Assembly: GCF_014193515.1 (NCBI RefSeq)
Contig: NZ_BLXX01000004.1
Coordinates: forward strand, 297,586 to 361,585
Direction: 5' to 3'
DNA from: Geomonas silvestris
GTDB lineage: Bacteria > Desulfobacterota > Desulfuromonadia > Geobacterales > Geobacteraceae
Length of the DNA stretch: 64,000 bases
Shown here: positions 7,656-16,179 of the stretch, one piece after another
How positions within the stretch are numbered: the first letter of the stretch is position 1
Layout of the letters: every line of letters begins with the position of its first letter
Position numbers and translations under genes: made by a program
Notes under the pieces: generated by a model
What the model was told of the DNA's origin: nothing
What the model saw: only the letters and a program-made list of their open reading frames with translations
Database searches by the model: none

Positions 7656-8600
7656 TCAGAGGTCGATGAGCTCGAAGAGGAGTTCCACCAGTTCGGGGTC
7701 CAGGTTCTTCCCCTTCATGCTGGTCAAAAGGGCGCGCAGCTCGGCGCCGCAGAGCCCCTTGCGGTAGGGGCGGTCCATGGTGAGAGCGTCGCAGATGTCG
7801 GCGGCCGCCACGATCTGGGCCGGCAGGGGGATCAGGTGCGCCTTGAGGCCGAAAGGGTAGCCGGTGCCGTCGAAGCGCTCGTGGTGGTAGAGCACGATGT
7901 CCTGCACGGTCTTCGAGAGGTTCGCCTTGCGCACCACCTCGGCCCCCCATTCGGGGTGCTTCATGACCACCTTGAACTCGTCCTCGCTGAGCGCCCGCTC
8001 CGCGTTCAGGATCGCCTCGGGAACCCCGATCTTGCCGCAGTCGTGCAGCCAGCTGCCGTAGCGGATCTCCTTGCGGGTGCGCTCGGGGATGTTGCGCGCC
8101 TCGGCGAGCCTCAAGGCGAGCGTGGCCACCCGGTCGCAGTGCCCCTTGGTGGAGGCGTCCTTAAGTTCGATGGTCTGGGCCAGGGAGTGCAGGATGAACT
8201 CGTCCTCGCGCTGCAGGGACTGCAGCACCCGGTAGCGGCGGATGCCGTCCTTCACGGCGAGGAGCATCTCCGATTTCTTCCACGGTTTCAGGACGAAGCG
8301 GAACACCTCGCCCGAGTTGATGGCCGCGAGTGCGGTAGCGAGGTCGGCGCTGCCGGTCATCATGATCTTCACCGTGTGCGGCGAAATCTCCTTGATGTGG
8401 CTGAGCAGCTCCACCCCGCGCATCCCCGGCATCTCGTTGTCGGAGACCACCACCGCAACCGCCTGTTCCTCCACGATCTGGAGCGCCTCGAGCGGCGAAT
8501 TGGCCGTCAGCACGTTCAGGCCGCGGTTGCGGAACATGGCGCTGGTATAGGTCAGCACGCTTTTTTCGTCGTCGACAAAGAGCACGGTTTCCTGACTCAT
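7656..8600 (-). CDS. Response regulator with HD-GYP c-di-GMP phosphodiesterase domain
   Basis: 314 residues; ATG at 8600 follows GGGGAGGGGAG. Residues 1-120 form a receiver domain with DD at 10-11, the phosphoryl acceptor Asp54 (VVVSDNEMPGM) and Lys105 (LKPW). Residues about 135-314 form an HD-GYP domain: HD at 186-187 (WLHDCGKIG), HH at 239-240, and the GYP signature near 246-249 (ERFDGTGYP). The domain hydrolyses c-di-GMP with a di- or tri-iron centre, so phosphorylation probably tunes c-di-GMP. It follows the hybrid histidine kinase gene on the same strand, but about 300 bases away. It may be the output of that kinase, which is an inference from position. Confidence 0.92.
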   Translation of the reverse strand: MSQETVLFVDDEKSVLTYTSAMFRNRGLNVLTANSPLEALQIVEEQAVAVVVSDNEMPGMRGVELLSHIKEISPHTVKIMMTGSADLATALAAINSGEVFRFVLKPWKKSEMLLAVKDGIRRYRVLQSLQREDEFILHSLAQTIELKDASTKGHCDRVATLALRLAEARNIPERTRKEIRYGSWLHDCGKIGVPEAILNAERALSEDEFKVVMKHPEWGAEVVRKANLSKTVQDIVLYHHERFDGTGYPFGLKAHLIPLPAQIVAAADICDALTMDRPYRKGLCGAELRALLTSMKGKNLDPELVELLFELIDL

Positions 8601-8900
8601 GCGCTCCCCTCCCCTGTCGACGTTACAACTCCCTTACTCATTGCGAGCTCCGATTCACAACCTGCGTTTGCCGGCACTGGATGAGACGGCCAGAGCCGGC
8701 TTGTAGACTCATCGGCAGGGTGCCACAAAACTGAAACGAAATCGGGGAATATCAGAAAATCTAAGCTATGCATGACGCAGCTGTGTCTAAACGGCCACTC
8801 ATATGACGAGCGTTGCCCCGTTCAGCCCGGCAGGACTGCAAGAGGTTGCTGGGTGAGAGGTGGAAAAGGGGAGTTTCGGAAGCGGGTGCAGCAGGGCGCC
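8601..8900. other. Intergenic region between kinase and HD-GYP regulator
   Basis: 300 bases with no gene, no strong terminator and no recognised regulatory RNA. The segment 8715-8770 is relatively AT-rich and could carry the promoter of the HD-GYP gene. Confidence 0.35.
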
Positions 8901-11243
8901 TCAGCCGTGCAGCAGGCGCAGCTCGTAGCTGAGCTCCTCGGCCTTGTACGGTTTGGCGACGGCGGCACAGAAGCCGTACTCCTTGTGCCGCGCCATCACC
9001 GGATCGTAGGAGTAGCCGCTCGAGACGATGAGTTTCGCCGCGGGGTCGATGGCGAGGATCTGCTGGGCGACCTCCACCCCTCCCATCCCGCCGGGGATGG
9101 TGAGATCGAGGATCCCGGCCAGGAACGGCTCCCCCGCCTGGAAGCGCTCGCGGTACAGCTCGACCGCCTCGGCCCCCTCCGCGCAGACCACCGTCTGGTA
9201 CCCCAGGAAAGCCAGGGTCTTTCTGGAGAACTCGCGGATCATCTCCTCGTCGTCCAGGATCAGCACGGTCCCGCCCGGTCCGGCGGCAAGCGGCCGCACG
9301 GGGAGCGCCTCCTCCGCCGGCTCGCCCGCACCCGCGGTCACCGGGAGGCAGATGGTGAAGGTGCTGCCCAAGCCCGGGGTCGACTCGACGGTCACGTGCC
9401 CGCCGTGCTTGTAGATGATCGAGTGCACCGAGGCGAGCCCCAGCCCCGTGTTGGTCTGCTTGGTGCTGAAGTACGGGTCGAAGATCCGGGCGAGGTCGGC
9501 CTCGGCGATGCCGTGCCCCTGGTCGGCAAAGGAGATGCTCAGGTAGGTTGCCAGCTTGCCGTGGTTGGCATCCTGGCAGCAGCGCGACCCGGCCTCCGCG
9601 CTGACGGCGATGGTCCCCCCCTCGGGCATCGCCTGCATGGCGTTCAGGACGATGTTGCTGAAGGCCTGGATCAGCTGCCCCTCGTCGCCCCGGATCTGGG
9701 GGAGCCCAGTGGGGAGCTTCAGCTCGCAGCGCACGTTGGAACCGTTCAGGGTGAGCGAGACCGCCTCCTCGATCAGCCTGCCGAGCGCCACCGGCTTTTT
9801 CACCGGGGCTCCGCCGGTGGCGAAGGTGAGCAGCTGCTTGGCCATCCCGGCGGCGCGCTGCGACGCCTTGGTGGCGAACTGCAGGTACTCCTGGGCGCGG
9901 TGCCCGGAGTCCACCAGGTTGGCGGCCAGCGAGATGAAGCCGAGCACCCCGGTGAGCGCGTTGTTGAAGTTGTGCGCGATCCCCCCCGCCAAGACCCCCA
10001 GCGACTCGAGCTTCTGTACCTTGATCGACTGCTCCTTGATCAGTTCGCGGTCGGTGAGGTCGATGACGATGAAGATGGTCTCTTCGCCGTGGCGCTGGTT
10101 GGACAGGATGACCCGGCGCACCCGGCCGTTCCTGCAGGTGACCCGCGCCTCGAGCGGCTCGCTCTGCTCTCGCGCGAGCGCCTCGGCCTGGGCGCGCGAC
10201 ATGGCGAGGTGGTACTCGGGATCCGGGAAGACCCGGGCGAACCAGTCGTCGATGCTCCCGATCTCGTCGATCCCGTACCCGAAGCATTCGGCGAAGAAGC
10301 CGTTTAAGTACTGCACCCGCCCGTGAAGGTCGGCGGTCAGCACCCCCACCGGCATGACGTCCATGAGCGCCTTCAGGGTCTGTTCGGAATTGCGGGCGGT
10401 CTGCTCGGCGTGGATGCGCTCGGTGATCTCCTGTTCCAAAAGCGCGTTGGTCTGGGAGAGTTCCTCCTTGGCCTGCACCTCCATCTCGATGGAGGCGACC
10501 AGCTGCCGGTGCAGGCGCTGGTTCTCGGCCTGGCGCTGCTCGAGGGTCTGGGCGAGCCCGTTGAAGGCCTGCGCCACCCGCCCCGACTCGTCGCTGGAGA
10601 CCACCTCGATGCGCGAGGAGTAGTCACCTTCCTTGATGGACTGGACACCCTTGACGAGGGCGTTATAGGAGCGCGTCACCCGCCGCAGGACCGGCAGGCT
10701 CAACCCGGAAACCGCCAGCCAGAAGCAGAGGGTAAGCAGGCCGGAGAGCACCACGTCGTGGTAGAGGGCGAGCTTCAGATCGTCGGTCTGCCGCACGACC
10801 TGCACCGTACCGATGAGCGCACCGCTCCCCGGGACCGGGAGCCCGTTCTCCAGGGAGGGCTCGGAGGCGAGGCTCAAGACGTCCTGGGTCTCGGAGATCA
10901 CCCTGCCGGCAAGGGGGACATCGACGGCGGGAAAGCGGGCCAGCACCCGGCCGTCCACGGTGCGGATCACCACCTTGGCGATGCCGGGGACCTGCCCCGC
11001 CTTTTCGGCAACCGAGAGGAGCGCGTCCACGTTTTCGGCGAAAAGCGGCAGGCGCACCGCGTCGGCCAACTGCCGGGCCAGGAGGTGCACCTCTTTTTTG
11101 GCGTGTCGGCGCAGGGTACTCGCCTTGTCGAAGCTGTGCAGGGTGATGAAGAGGCAGGAGATCAGGAAGGTCACCACCGTAAAGATGGTAAAGAGCGTGG
11201 TCTGCAAACTTCCGGTGCGGTTCGAACCTGGTTGAGTTTGCAC
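8901..11243 (-). CDS. Hybrid sensor histidine kinase (periplasmic sensor, HAMP, PAS, HisKA, HATPase, receiver)
   Basis: 780 residues. GTG at 11243 has GGAGG seven bases upstream. Order: membrane segment (about 14-35), periplasmic sensor (about 36-165), second membrane segment (about 168-190), HAMP (about 190-245), coiled coil, PAS (about 290-410), dimerisation domain with phospho-His near 424 (GGIAHNFNNALTG), ATPase domain (NIVLNAMQAMPEGG; GHGIAEADLARIFDPYFSTK; GLGLASVHSI), and a C-terminal receiver with acceptor Asp near 712 (ILDLTIPGG). The FNNALTG H-box is of the NtrB/AtoS-like hybrid class. It begins 18 bases after the periplasmic binding protein gene, so that protein or its ligand is a plausible input. 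Confidence 0.93.
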   Translation of the reverse strand: MQTQPGSNRTGSLQTTLFTIFTVVTFLISCLFITLHSFDKASTLRRHAKKEVHLLARQLADAVRLPLFAENVDALLSVAEKAGQVPGIAKVVIRTVDGRVLARFPAVDVPLAGRVISETQDVLSLASEPSLENGLPVPGSGALIGTVQVVRQTDDLKLALYHDVVLSGLLTLCFWLAVSGLSLPVLRRVTRSYNALVKGVQSIKEGDYSSRIEVVSSDESGRVAQAFNGLAQTLEQRQAENQRLHRQLVASIEMEVQAKEELSQTNALLEQEITERIHAEQTARNSEQTLKALMDVMPVGVLTADLHGRVQYLNGFFAECFGYGIDEIGSIDDWFARVFPDPEYHLAMSRAQAEALAREQSEPLEARVTCRNGRVRRVILSNQRHGEETIFIVIDLTDRELIKEQSIKVQKLESLGVLAGGIAHNFNNALTGVLGFISLAANLVDSGHRAQEYLQFATKASQRAAGMAKQLLTFATGGAPVKKPVALGRLIEEAVSLTLNGSNVRCELKLPTGLPQIRGDEGQLIQAFSNIVLNAMQAMPEGGTIAVSAEAGSRCCQDANHGKLATYLSISFADQGHGIAEADLARIFDPYFSTKQTNTGLGLASVHSIIYKHGGHVTVESTPGLGSTFTICLPVTAGAGEPAEEALPVRPLAAGPGGTVLILDDEEMIREFSRKTLAFLGYQTVVCAEGAEAVELYRERFQAGEPFLAGILDLTIPGGMGGVEVAQQILAIDPAAKLIVSSGYSYDPVMARHKEYGFCAAVAKPYKAEELSYELRLLHG

Positions 11244-11261
11244 AGCTATCCTCCGGCGGCG

Positions 11262-12125
11262 CTACTTCCTGATGAGAGATTGGATCAGTTCTAGCGGGTA
11301 GTTGAGGCGTTTGGCGACCGCCTCGTTGGCCTTGAGCGTCACCCGGCGCGGCGCGGCGAAGGCGGGATCGGGCACCTCGCCCTGGACCAGCTGTTGCGCC
11401 ATCTCGCCGGTCTGGCGGCCCAGGTCGAAGCGGTCCACCTCGAGAGCCACCAGGGCCCCCAGTTTCAGGTGCGCCGCGGAGAAGGAGAGCACCGGCACCG
11501 CCTGGGACTGCGAGAACAGGAAGTAGGCCTCCAGCGTCTCGCTGGTCACCGCGGTCGGATCGGGCAGGAGCCAGAGCGCATCCACCTTCCCTTTCAGGCT
11601 CTCCAGCTGGGCGATGGTCTGGCGTGGGTCGTGGACCTCGCGGGTCACCAGTTCCATCCCGTGCTGGCGTGCCGCCTGGCGGGCGAGTTTCAGGTACCAC
11701 TCGCTGCGCGCCGGATTGTAGACGATGCCGATCCGGTGCGCCCGGAGCCTCTTGGCTACCAGGAGGTACTGCTCGGGCTTCACGGCGAGCCCGACGCCGG
11801 CCACCGGTCCGTTGTGGTTCCCAAGCCCCAGCGCCATGAGCGAGATGACCGGGGTGCCGCGCACCTTGCGCAGGGCGGAGAGTGCCGTGTCGCCGACGGC
11901 GACGATGAGGCGCGGGCGTTCCTCGCGGACCACACGCGGCAGGTCCGGGTCGGCGTAGTCGGAGAGCACCAGGGTGCGCGAGCGGGCGGGGAAGCTCTCC
12001 CTAAGACCGCGCAGCGCCTCGTCGTAGAGCGGCGAGCGCAGGCTCTGCACCACGAGGATGTCGCTGGCGAAGGCGCCTGACGCGGTGACCAGGAGGGTCA
12101 GTATGAGAAGGAGGAGCGCTCTCAA
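11262..12125 (-). CDS. Periplasmic binding protein of the ABC_sub_bind family, orphan of a transporter
   Basis: 287 residues. The start is a TTG at 12125 overlapping the TGA of the TonB-receptor gene, so the two are translationally coupled. Residues 1-20 are a signal peptide (LLLLILTLLVTASGAFA). The rest matches the two-lobed ABC_sub_bind family (PF04392), with SLRSPLYDEALRG, RLIVAVGDTALSALR and RIGIVYNPARSEWYL. Family members usually feed an ABC importer, but no permease or ATPase gene is present. It is flanked by an outer-membrane receptor and a periplasmic-sensing kinase, so it may act as a sensor subunit. The ligand is unknown. Confidence 0.85.
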   Translation of the reverse strand: MRALLLLILTLLVTASGAFASDILVVQSLRSPLYDEALRGLRESFPARSRTLVLSDYADPDLPRVVREERPRLIVAVGDTALSALRKVRGTPVISLMALGLGNHNGPVAGVGLAVKPEQYLLVAKRLRAHRIGIVYNPARSEWYLKLARQAARQHGMELVTREVHDPRQTIAQLESLKGKVDALWLLPDPTAVTSETLEAYFLFSQSQAVPVLSFSAAHLKLGALVALEVDRFDLGRQTGEMAQQLVQGEVPDPAFAAPRRVTLKANEAVAKRLNYPLELIQSLIRK

Positions 12126-14011
12126 AACTTGAACCTCGCTCCGCCTTCCAGCCAGCGTCCGGCATTGGTGTACAGGGTGGTGTTGGTGGTCTGCACACCG
12201 CCAAAAAGGTTGTGCCCAGAAAAGAACAGTTCCGGCGAAACGGGGTTGTTCGGGAAAAGCGTCCAGGTCAGGTGGAGGTCCCAGATCATGCCGGCAGATT
12301 TCGCCGCATACCCCGGGGCCTCGTTCCAGATGACGTAGTTGGAGGTCAGAGCTCCCCTAAGCCCCAACCGGTTCTCGTCATAGTTCAGCCCGAGCTTGAT
12401 TATGTGGGGAGGAACGGTCTGCTGGCTGTCCGTTTCCAGCCGTTTGCCGGTGCTGACGTCCTTGGCAAAAAGGTAGGTATAGCCGCTGGACAGGGAGAGT
12501 CCGTAGACCGGGACCGTTTTCGCTTCCAGCTCAAACCCCTGGCGGTTCTGGTCCGATACCGTGGCGCTACCCAACGACTCGTTATTCCTCAGGGCGTTGA
12601 AGAAGTAGGTCCCCTTAAGCCAGAGGTAGGGGACGAGACCGGTCTCGATGCCACCCTGAACGGTCTTCACCTTTTGGACCCCGGTGTCCGCAGCCAGCAT
12701 GGGGAGCGAGAAGCCGCGTGCGCCGTAGGCGCGCACGGTTGTCTTTTCACCCAACTGATAGGTAAGCCCAAGGCTGTAGCTCAGGTGTTCCCCGGAGATC
12801 CCGGTGATGTCGTAGCGCACACCGGGCAGCACAGAGAAATCGCCAAAGGTGAAGGAAGCGTTCCCGTACCAGGCGTACTGGTCCCAGGTGCGCACGTAGT
12901 AGGGGGGATCGGAGCTCAGTTCGTCCCGGGAACTCGCATGCACGTGGGCGTATTCGAACCCCGAAACGAGGTTGGTTTCCCGGTCGCCCAAGGTGACATT
13001 AGCATTGAGGCCGCGACTGTTTTCCCGCACCGCGACATCGTTGCTGAAGGAAAGGACGCCGTTTCCGTCGAAGCCGCCGTATTTGGTGTGATCGGCACGC
13101 CCGGTCAGGTACCCCAAAACCTCGAGATTGACCCGGTTTGCCACGGGCTGTTGAAGTTTAAGGAAACCGTAGGTGCGACGGTTAAAGTTGTCGTCATGCA
13201 CAACGCCCCAGGGCGGCAGGTCGCCTTCATCGAGCCCGGGAGCGGCGGTGAGGTGCGAAACGCCGGCGGTGAGCAGCCCGTTACCGGGAAGATTCAAGGA
13301 GAACTTGCCGTAGAGGTTGTCCACCCGGGTCCCGGTATTGGGGGTAAGACCGTCGGAGCGCAGGTGCCCGGCATTGAGATAGTAGCCGAAACGCTCCTTG
13401 GTACCGCTTACTTCCCCTGTGGTATCTGCCGTGAATCGGGAACCGATCGAGGCGGAAACTTGACCGGAAACCTCACGCTCCGGATTGGGGCTCTTGGTCA
13501 CGATGTTGATGACCCCGCCAAGCGCCGAGCCCCAGGAACCCGAGGCGGCACCTTTCACGATCTCGATCCGCTCGATCTGCTGCACCGGGATAAGTCCGGG
13601 AGAAACGAAGTTCTGGTTGAAGTCGTTTTGGCGGATCCCGTCGATCAGCACCAAAACCGTGGAGTTCAACGCTCCTTGAATGCTGAAGAAGCTGAAGCTG
13701 CTGGGGGTGCGCAGGTTGAAGTCAAGCTGGATACCGGGGACCGTCTGCAGAACCTCGGCGAGTGTGTGTGCGTTGAGCCGGGCGATATCCTCAGCCGTGA
13801 TGACTGTGACATTTTCGGCGATTTTGGAAATGGGACGGGGGATGGGTGAGGTAGTGACAACATTCTCTTCGTCGTCAAACAGTTGAAGTATCCTGCCATC
13901 ATCTGTCTCCTGGCCGTAAACGGCCCTCACAGTCGTAGTCGATACGACAATGAGTAAGAAACAAATCTGAAGGAATCGGCAGTACCTCAAAAAGGACCTC
14001 AAGAAAAACAA
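12122..14011 (-). CDS. TonB-dependent outer-membrane receptor
   Basis: 629 residues from TTG at 14011. A second in-frame TTG at 13990 has a better ribosome-binding site (TTGAGG six bases before) and may be the real start; no ATG is available. A signal peptide precedes VYGQE. The plug domain is clear (NVTVITAEDIARLNAHTLAE, VLVLIDGIRQND, IERIEIVKGAASGSWGSALGG) and a 22-strand-type barrel ends with the aromatic terminus ARFKF. The protein imports a scarce ligand across the outer membrane using TonB energy. It starts only about 85 bases from a divergent RiPP precursor gene, which makes a peptide or metallophore ligand plausible but unproven. It heads a run with the binding protein and hybrid kinase. 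Confidence 0.93.
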   Translation of the reverse strand: MFFLRSFLRYCRFLQICFLLIVVSTTTVRAVYGQETDDGRILQLFDDEENVVTTSPIPRPISKIAENVTVITAEDIARLNAHTLAEVLQTVPGIQLDFNLRTPSSFSFFSIQGALNSTVLVLIDGIRQNDFNQNFVSPGLIPVQQIERIEIVKGAASGSWGSALGGVINIVTKSPNPEREVSGQVSASIGSRFTADTTGEVSGTKERFGYYLNAGHLRSDGLTPNTGTRVDNLYGKFSLNLPGNGLLTAGVSHLTAAPGLDEGDLPPWGVVHDDNFNRRTYGFLKLQQPVANRVNLEVLGYLTGRADHTKYGGFDGNGVLSFSNDVAVRENSRGLNANVTLGDRETNLVSGFEYAHVHASSRDELSSDPPYYVRTWDQYAWYGNASFTFGDFSVLPGVRYDITGISGEHLSYSLGLTYQLGEKTTVRAYGARGFSLPMLAADTGVQKVKTVQGGIETGLVPYLWLKGTYFFNALRNNESLGSATVSDQNRQGFELEAKTVPVYGLSLSSGYTYLFAKDVSTGKRLETDSQQTVPPHIIKLGLNYDENRLGLRGALTSNYVIWNEAPGYAAKSAGMIWDLHLTWTLFPNNPVSPELFFSGHNLFGGVQTTNTTLYTNAGRWLEGGARFKF

Positions 14012-14097
14012 GAAAGTGACGATAGCAGCAAACTACTTACTGATTGTTAGTATTTCAACATCCTTCGGGATGACCAATAAAACAAAGGAGAAACTAA

Positions 14098-14196
14098 ATG
14101 GAAAACAACGACCAAGAATTCGTAATCATCGAAGAAGGCAGTGAGCACTCCGAAGATCTCTTCGCGTGCTGCACTTCCGGTAGCGCACGGCTGTAA
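14098..14196 (+). CDS. Geopeptide-like RiPP precursor peptide
   Basis: 32 residues, too short for ordinary gene calling. ATG at 14098 follows AAAGGAG by about eight bases. The first 22 residues are strongly acidic (ENNDQEFVIIEEGSEHSEDL), as in leader peptides recognised by radical SAM maturases. The last ten form a small core with adjacent Cys24-Cys25 followed by TSGSARL. A radical SAM/SPASM gene lies 300 bases downstream on the same strand. Such short acidic peptides with a CC core next to a SPASM maturase match my recollection of the Geobacter geopeptide family. The final product, its cross-link and its role are unknown. Confidence 0.78.
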   Translation: MENNDQEFVIIEEGSEHSEDLFACCTSGSARL

Positions 14197-14209
14197 GCAT
14201 TCAGGTAGT

Positions 14210-14232
14210 GGAAGGGAGGCTATCTCCCTTCC
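14210..14232 (+). promoter_or_regulatory. Hairpin between precursor peptide and maturase genes
   Basis: A perfect 9-bp stem (GGAAGGGAG 14210-14218 with CTCCCTTCC 14224-14232) with a 5-base loop, 13 bases past the precursor stop and without a T-run. It could stabilise the short precursor mRNA or partially attenuate read-through, giving more peptide than enzyme; both are inference. Confidence 0.5.
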
Positions 14233-14497
14233 CTTCCCCTCAACCGACGCGCCCATGGCTTCCGTCACTCCCTCATTGAAAGGGTCCTAACAGCGGAAGC
14301 ACGATCATAAAATTAAAATCTTGAGAGGGGCATGGCGACGACACCCGTTTGAGCGTCGCGGATGGCTCGCTAATGAAGGCAGAACCTACCACACCGGCCA
14401 GCCCCATGTAAACACTTTCATCATAAGGAAGTCTTGTCGAAATATGGCTCATGATCGTTCTCTCGCGGCGGTCCGGCGCAGACTCTGAGGAACACCG
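14233..14497. other. Intergenic region between precursor and radical SAM genes
   Basis: No convincing gene. A minus-strand frame of 59 residues (ATG at 14452, end 14273) has only a weak GAGAG site and no recognisable motif. The maturase ribosome-binding site (TGAGG, 14486-14490) is at the right edge. Confidence 0.4.
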
Positions 14498-15835
14498 ATG
14501 CATTTGCAATTGTCTCGTTACGTTAAGATCTACCCCTTGTCAGACGGCTCTAACAATTTCTTGGTCTATTCCACTAAAAAGGGTTCGCTGGTGCGGCTCT
14601 CCAAGACTCTCCTCGACGCCCTGAACCAAGGGACGCTGAGCGAAGAGCACTGCGAGGCTCTGCGCCGTGTGGAGATTTTGGTGGACGACCCGGCCGCCGA
14701 GCGCGCCGCCATGGAATCGCTGGTCAGCCGGGCCAACCAACGCAACAACAAATTCAAGGCCATCGTAGTGCTGAACCTCGATTGCAACCTCGCCTGCCCC
14801 TACTGCTACGAAGATTTCTACCGCGGCAAGAAGTACATGGACGGCTCGGTGGCCCGACAGACGGCGGAATACATCATCCGAGAGCAGGTCCAGCGGGGAC
14901 GCGACGTGAAAATCGGTTTTTACGGTGGAGAACCGCTGCTCAGCGTTCCCACCATCCGCGCCATCGCCGCACCGATTCAGCAGGCGGCGCGGGAGGCAGG
15001 TGTCGATTTCCGTTTCGCCCTTACCACCAACGCAACCCTGCTCAACCGCAAAACGGTCGAGCAGCTACTCCCCTTGGGGTTGAGGGAGGCAATTGTCACC
15101 CTCGACGGCACGCGTGAGATCCATAACCGGCAGCGCCCCTTCGTTTCCGGCAAAGGGAGCTTCGACACCATCGTCCACAACATAAAAGCGGTCTGCGATC
15201 TCATCACCGTCCAACTTGGCGGAAACTATTCGCAGGAGGAGTTCCGCGACTTTCCCAAGATGTTGGACCACCTGCTCGCCGAAGGGGTCGGGCCGGAGCG
15301 GGTCGGTTTCGTACAGTTTGCCCCGATCACCGCAAAGTCAGGGCAAACAACCGGCGCAGACACCCACGGCACCTGCGTCTCGGGCTCTGAGGCCTGGGTT
15401 TCCGAGGCCGCTCCGTTTCTGCGTGAAGAAACCCTCAAGCGCGGCTACGCTACCTACCGTCCCGCCATGTCGGCATGCATGGTGGAATTCGAAAAGGACC
15501 TGGTCATCAATTACGACGGCACTCTCTTCAAATGCCCCGCCTTCATCGGATGGCCCGAGCTCTCCATCGGCACCTTGAGCGAAGGGGTCAAGGACTACCG
15601 CGAGAGCCACAATCTCGACGTCTGGAAAAACGATGAGTGCCTGGACTGCCCCTACCTGCCGCTTTGTTTCGGCGGCTGTCGCCTGTTTACCCAACTGCGC
15701 AACGGGTCCATTGACAGCGTCGACTGCCGCAAAGCCTACTACGACCAGACGCTGGAAGAGATCCTGCTCCAGGACCTGCGCTACGCGGGCAAGACCGCCT
15801 GCACGTCGCGCTTCGCCTCCGCCCCGGCCAGCTGA
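14498..15835 (+). CDS. Radical SAM/SPASM peptide maturase (geopeptide type)
   Basis: 445 residues; ATG at 14498 follows GAGG by about eight bases. The radical SAM cluster motif is C96-x3-C100-x2-C103 (CNLACPYC), followed by the SAM-binding GFYGGEPLL. An N-terminal ~85-residue section is probably the leader-binding region. The C-terminal SPASM domain has about seven Cys (FKCPAF, ECLDCPYLPLCFGGCR, DCRK) for two auxiliary [4Fe-4S] clusters. SPASM enzymes make thioether or C-C cross-links on ribosomal peptides, and the CC core of the nearby 32-residue peptide is the obvious substrate. No dedicated exporter or protease gene is adjacent. The assignment to the geopeptide maturase group rests on the context and my memory of that family. 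Confidence 0.85.
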   Translation: MHLQLSRYVKIYPLSDGSNNFLVYSTKKGSLVRLSKTLLDALNQGTLSEEHCEALRRVEILVDDPAAERAAMESLVSRANQRNNKFKAIVVLNLDCNLACPYCYEDFYRGKKYMDGSVARQTAEYIIREQVQRGRDVKIGFYGGEPLLSVPTIRAIAAPIQQAAREAGVDFRFALTTNATLLNRKTVEQLLPLGLREAIVTLDGTREIHNRQRPFVSGKGSFDTIVHNIKAVCDLITVQLGGNYSQEEFRDFPKMLDHLLAEGVGPERVGFVQFAPITAKSGQTTGADTHGTCVSGSEAWVSEAAPFLREETLKRGYATYRPAMSACMVEFEKDLVINYDGTLFKCPAFIGWPELSIGTLSEGVKDYRESHNLDVWKNDECLDCPYLPLCFGGCRLFTQLRNGSIDSVDCRKAYYDQTLEEILLQDLRYAGKTACTSRFASAPAS

Positions 15836-15891
15836 GGAGGGTGGGGCTTCCCTCACCCCGGTATCCGCACCGGAACGTGCCCCCACCCTCC
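15836..15891 (+). repeat. Inverted repeat directly after the maturase stop
   Basis: A perfect 11-bp arm pair (GGAGGGTGGGG 15836-15846 with CCCCACCCTCC 15881-15891) surrounds a 34-base loop that has a small inner CCGGT/ACCGG stem. No T-run follows, so it is either a factor-dependent termination or mRNA-stability element. Confidence 0.5.
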
Positions 15892-16179
15892 CTTGTAGCT
15901 GACGCCTTTCGGGCAGCAGCGGCGCCACACGCCGCTTAAGGCCCTCCACTACCTCCTGTCCGCACCTCGCCTGTCGGAATCTTCGTACTTTAGAAAAGGT
16001 CAGCATTCGACGATGGGGAAGGGAGTGTGTAACGGTTCACAGACCGTTCCGAGGAAAACGGAGTCAGCGTCCCAAACGGTACTGCGCGGACAGCGGCCCT
16101 CTTTTCGGTCGGACGCAGCGGGCGTTGCAAACACCTTCATGAAACAGCAGTTGCACAAATCGCGGGCAGGGAGAACTCA
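15892..16179. other. Intergenic region upstream of the chemoreceptor
   Basis: About 290 bases with no gene seen. A short inverted repeat AACGG-TTCACAGA-CCGTT lies near 16037-16055. A clear FliA-type or sigma-54 promoter was not found. Confidence 0.35.

Noticed and set aside
7351..7950. Upstream continuation of the hcp frame (200 residues)
   Set aside because: It overlaps the HD-GYP regulator on the same strand in another frame and lacks homology-like features; the conserved Hcp N-terminus starts at 7350.
8700..8740. Possible minus-strand sigma-54 element around GTGCCA at 8719
   Set aside because: The GC and GG elements are not 10 bases apart, so the spacing is wrong.
8761..10307. Long frames on both strands overlapping the hybrid kinase (508 and 511 residues)
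   Set aside because: Shadow frames caused by high GC content; the kinase frame carries all domain motifs.
14273..14452. 59-residue minus-strand ORF between precursor peptide and maturase
   Set aside because: Weak ribosome-binding site, no recognisable motif, antisense to the likely maturase leader. Conservation in relatives would be needed to call it.
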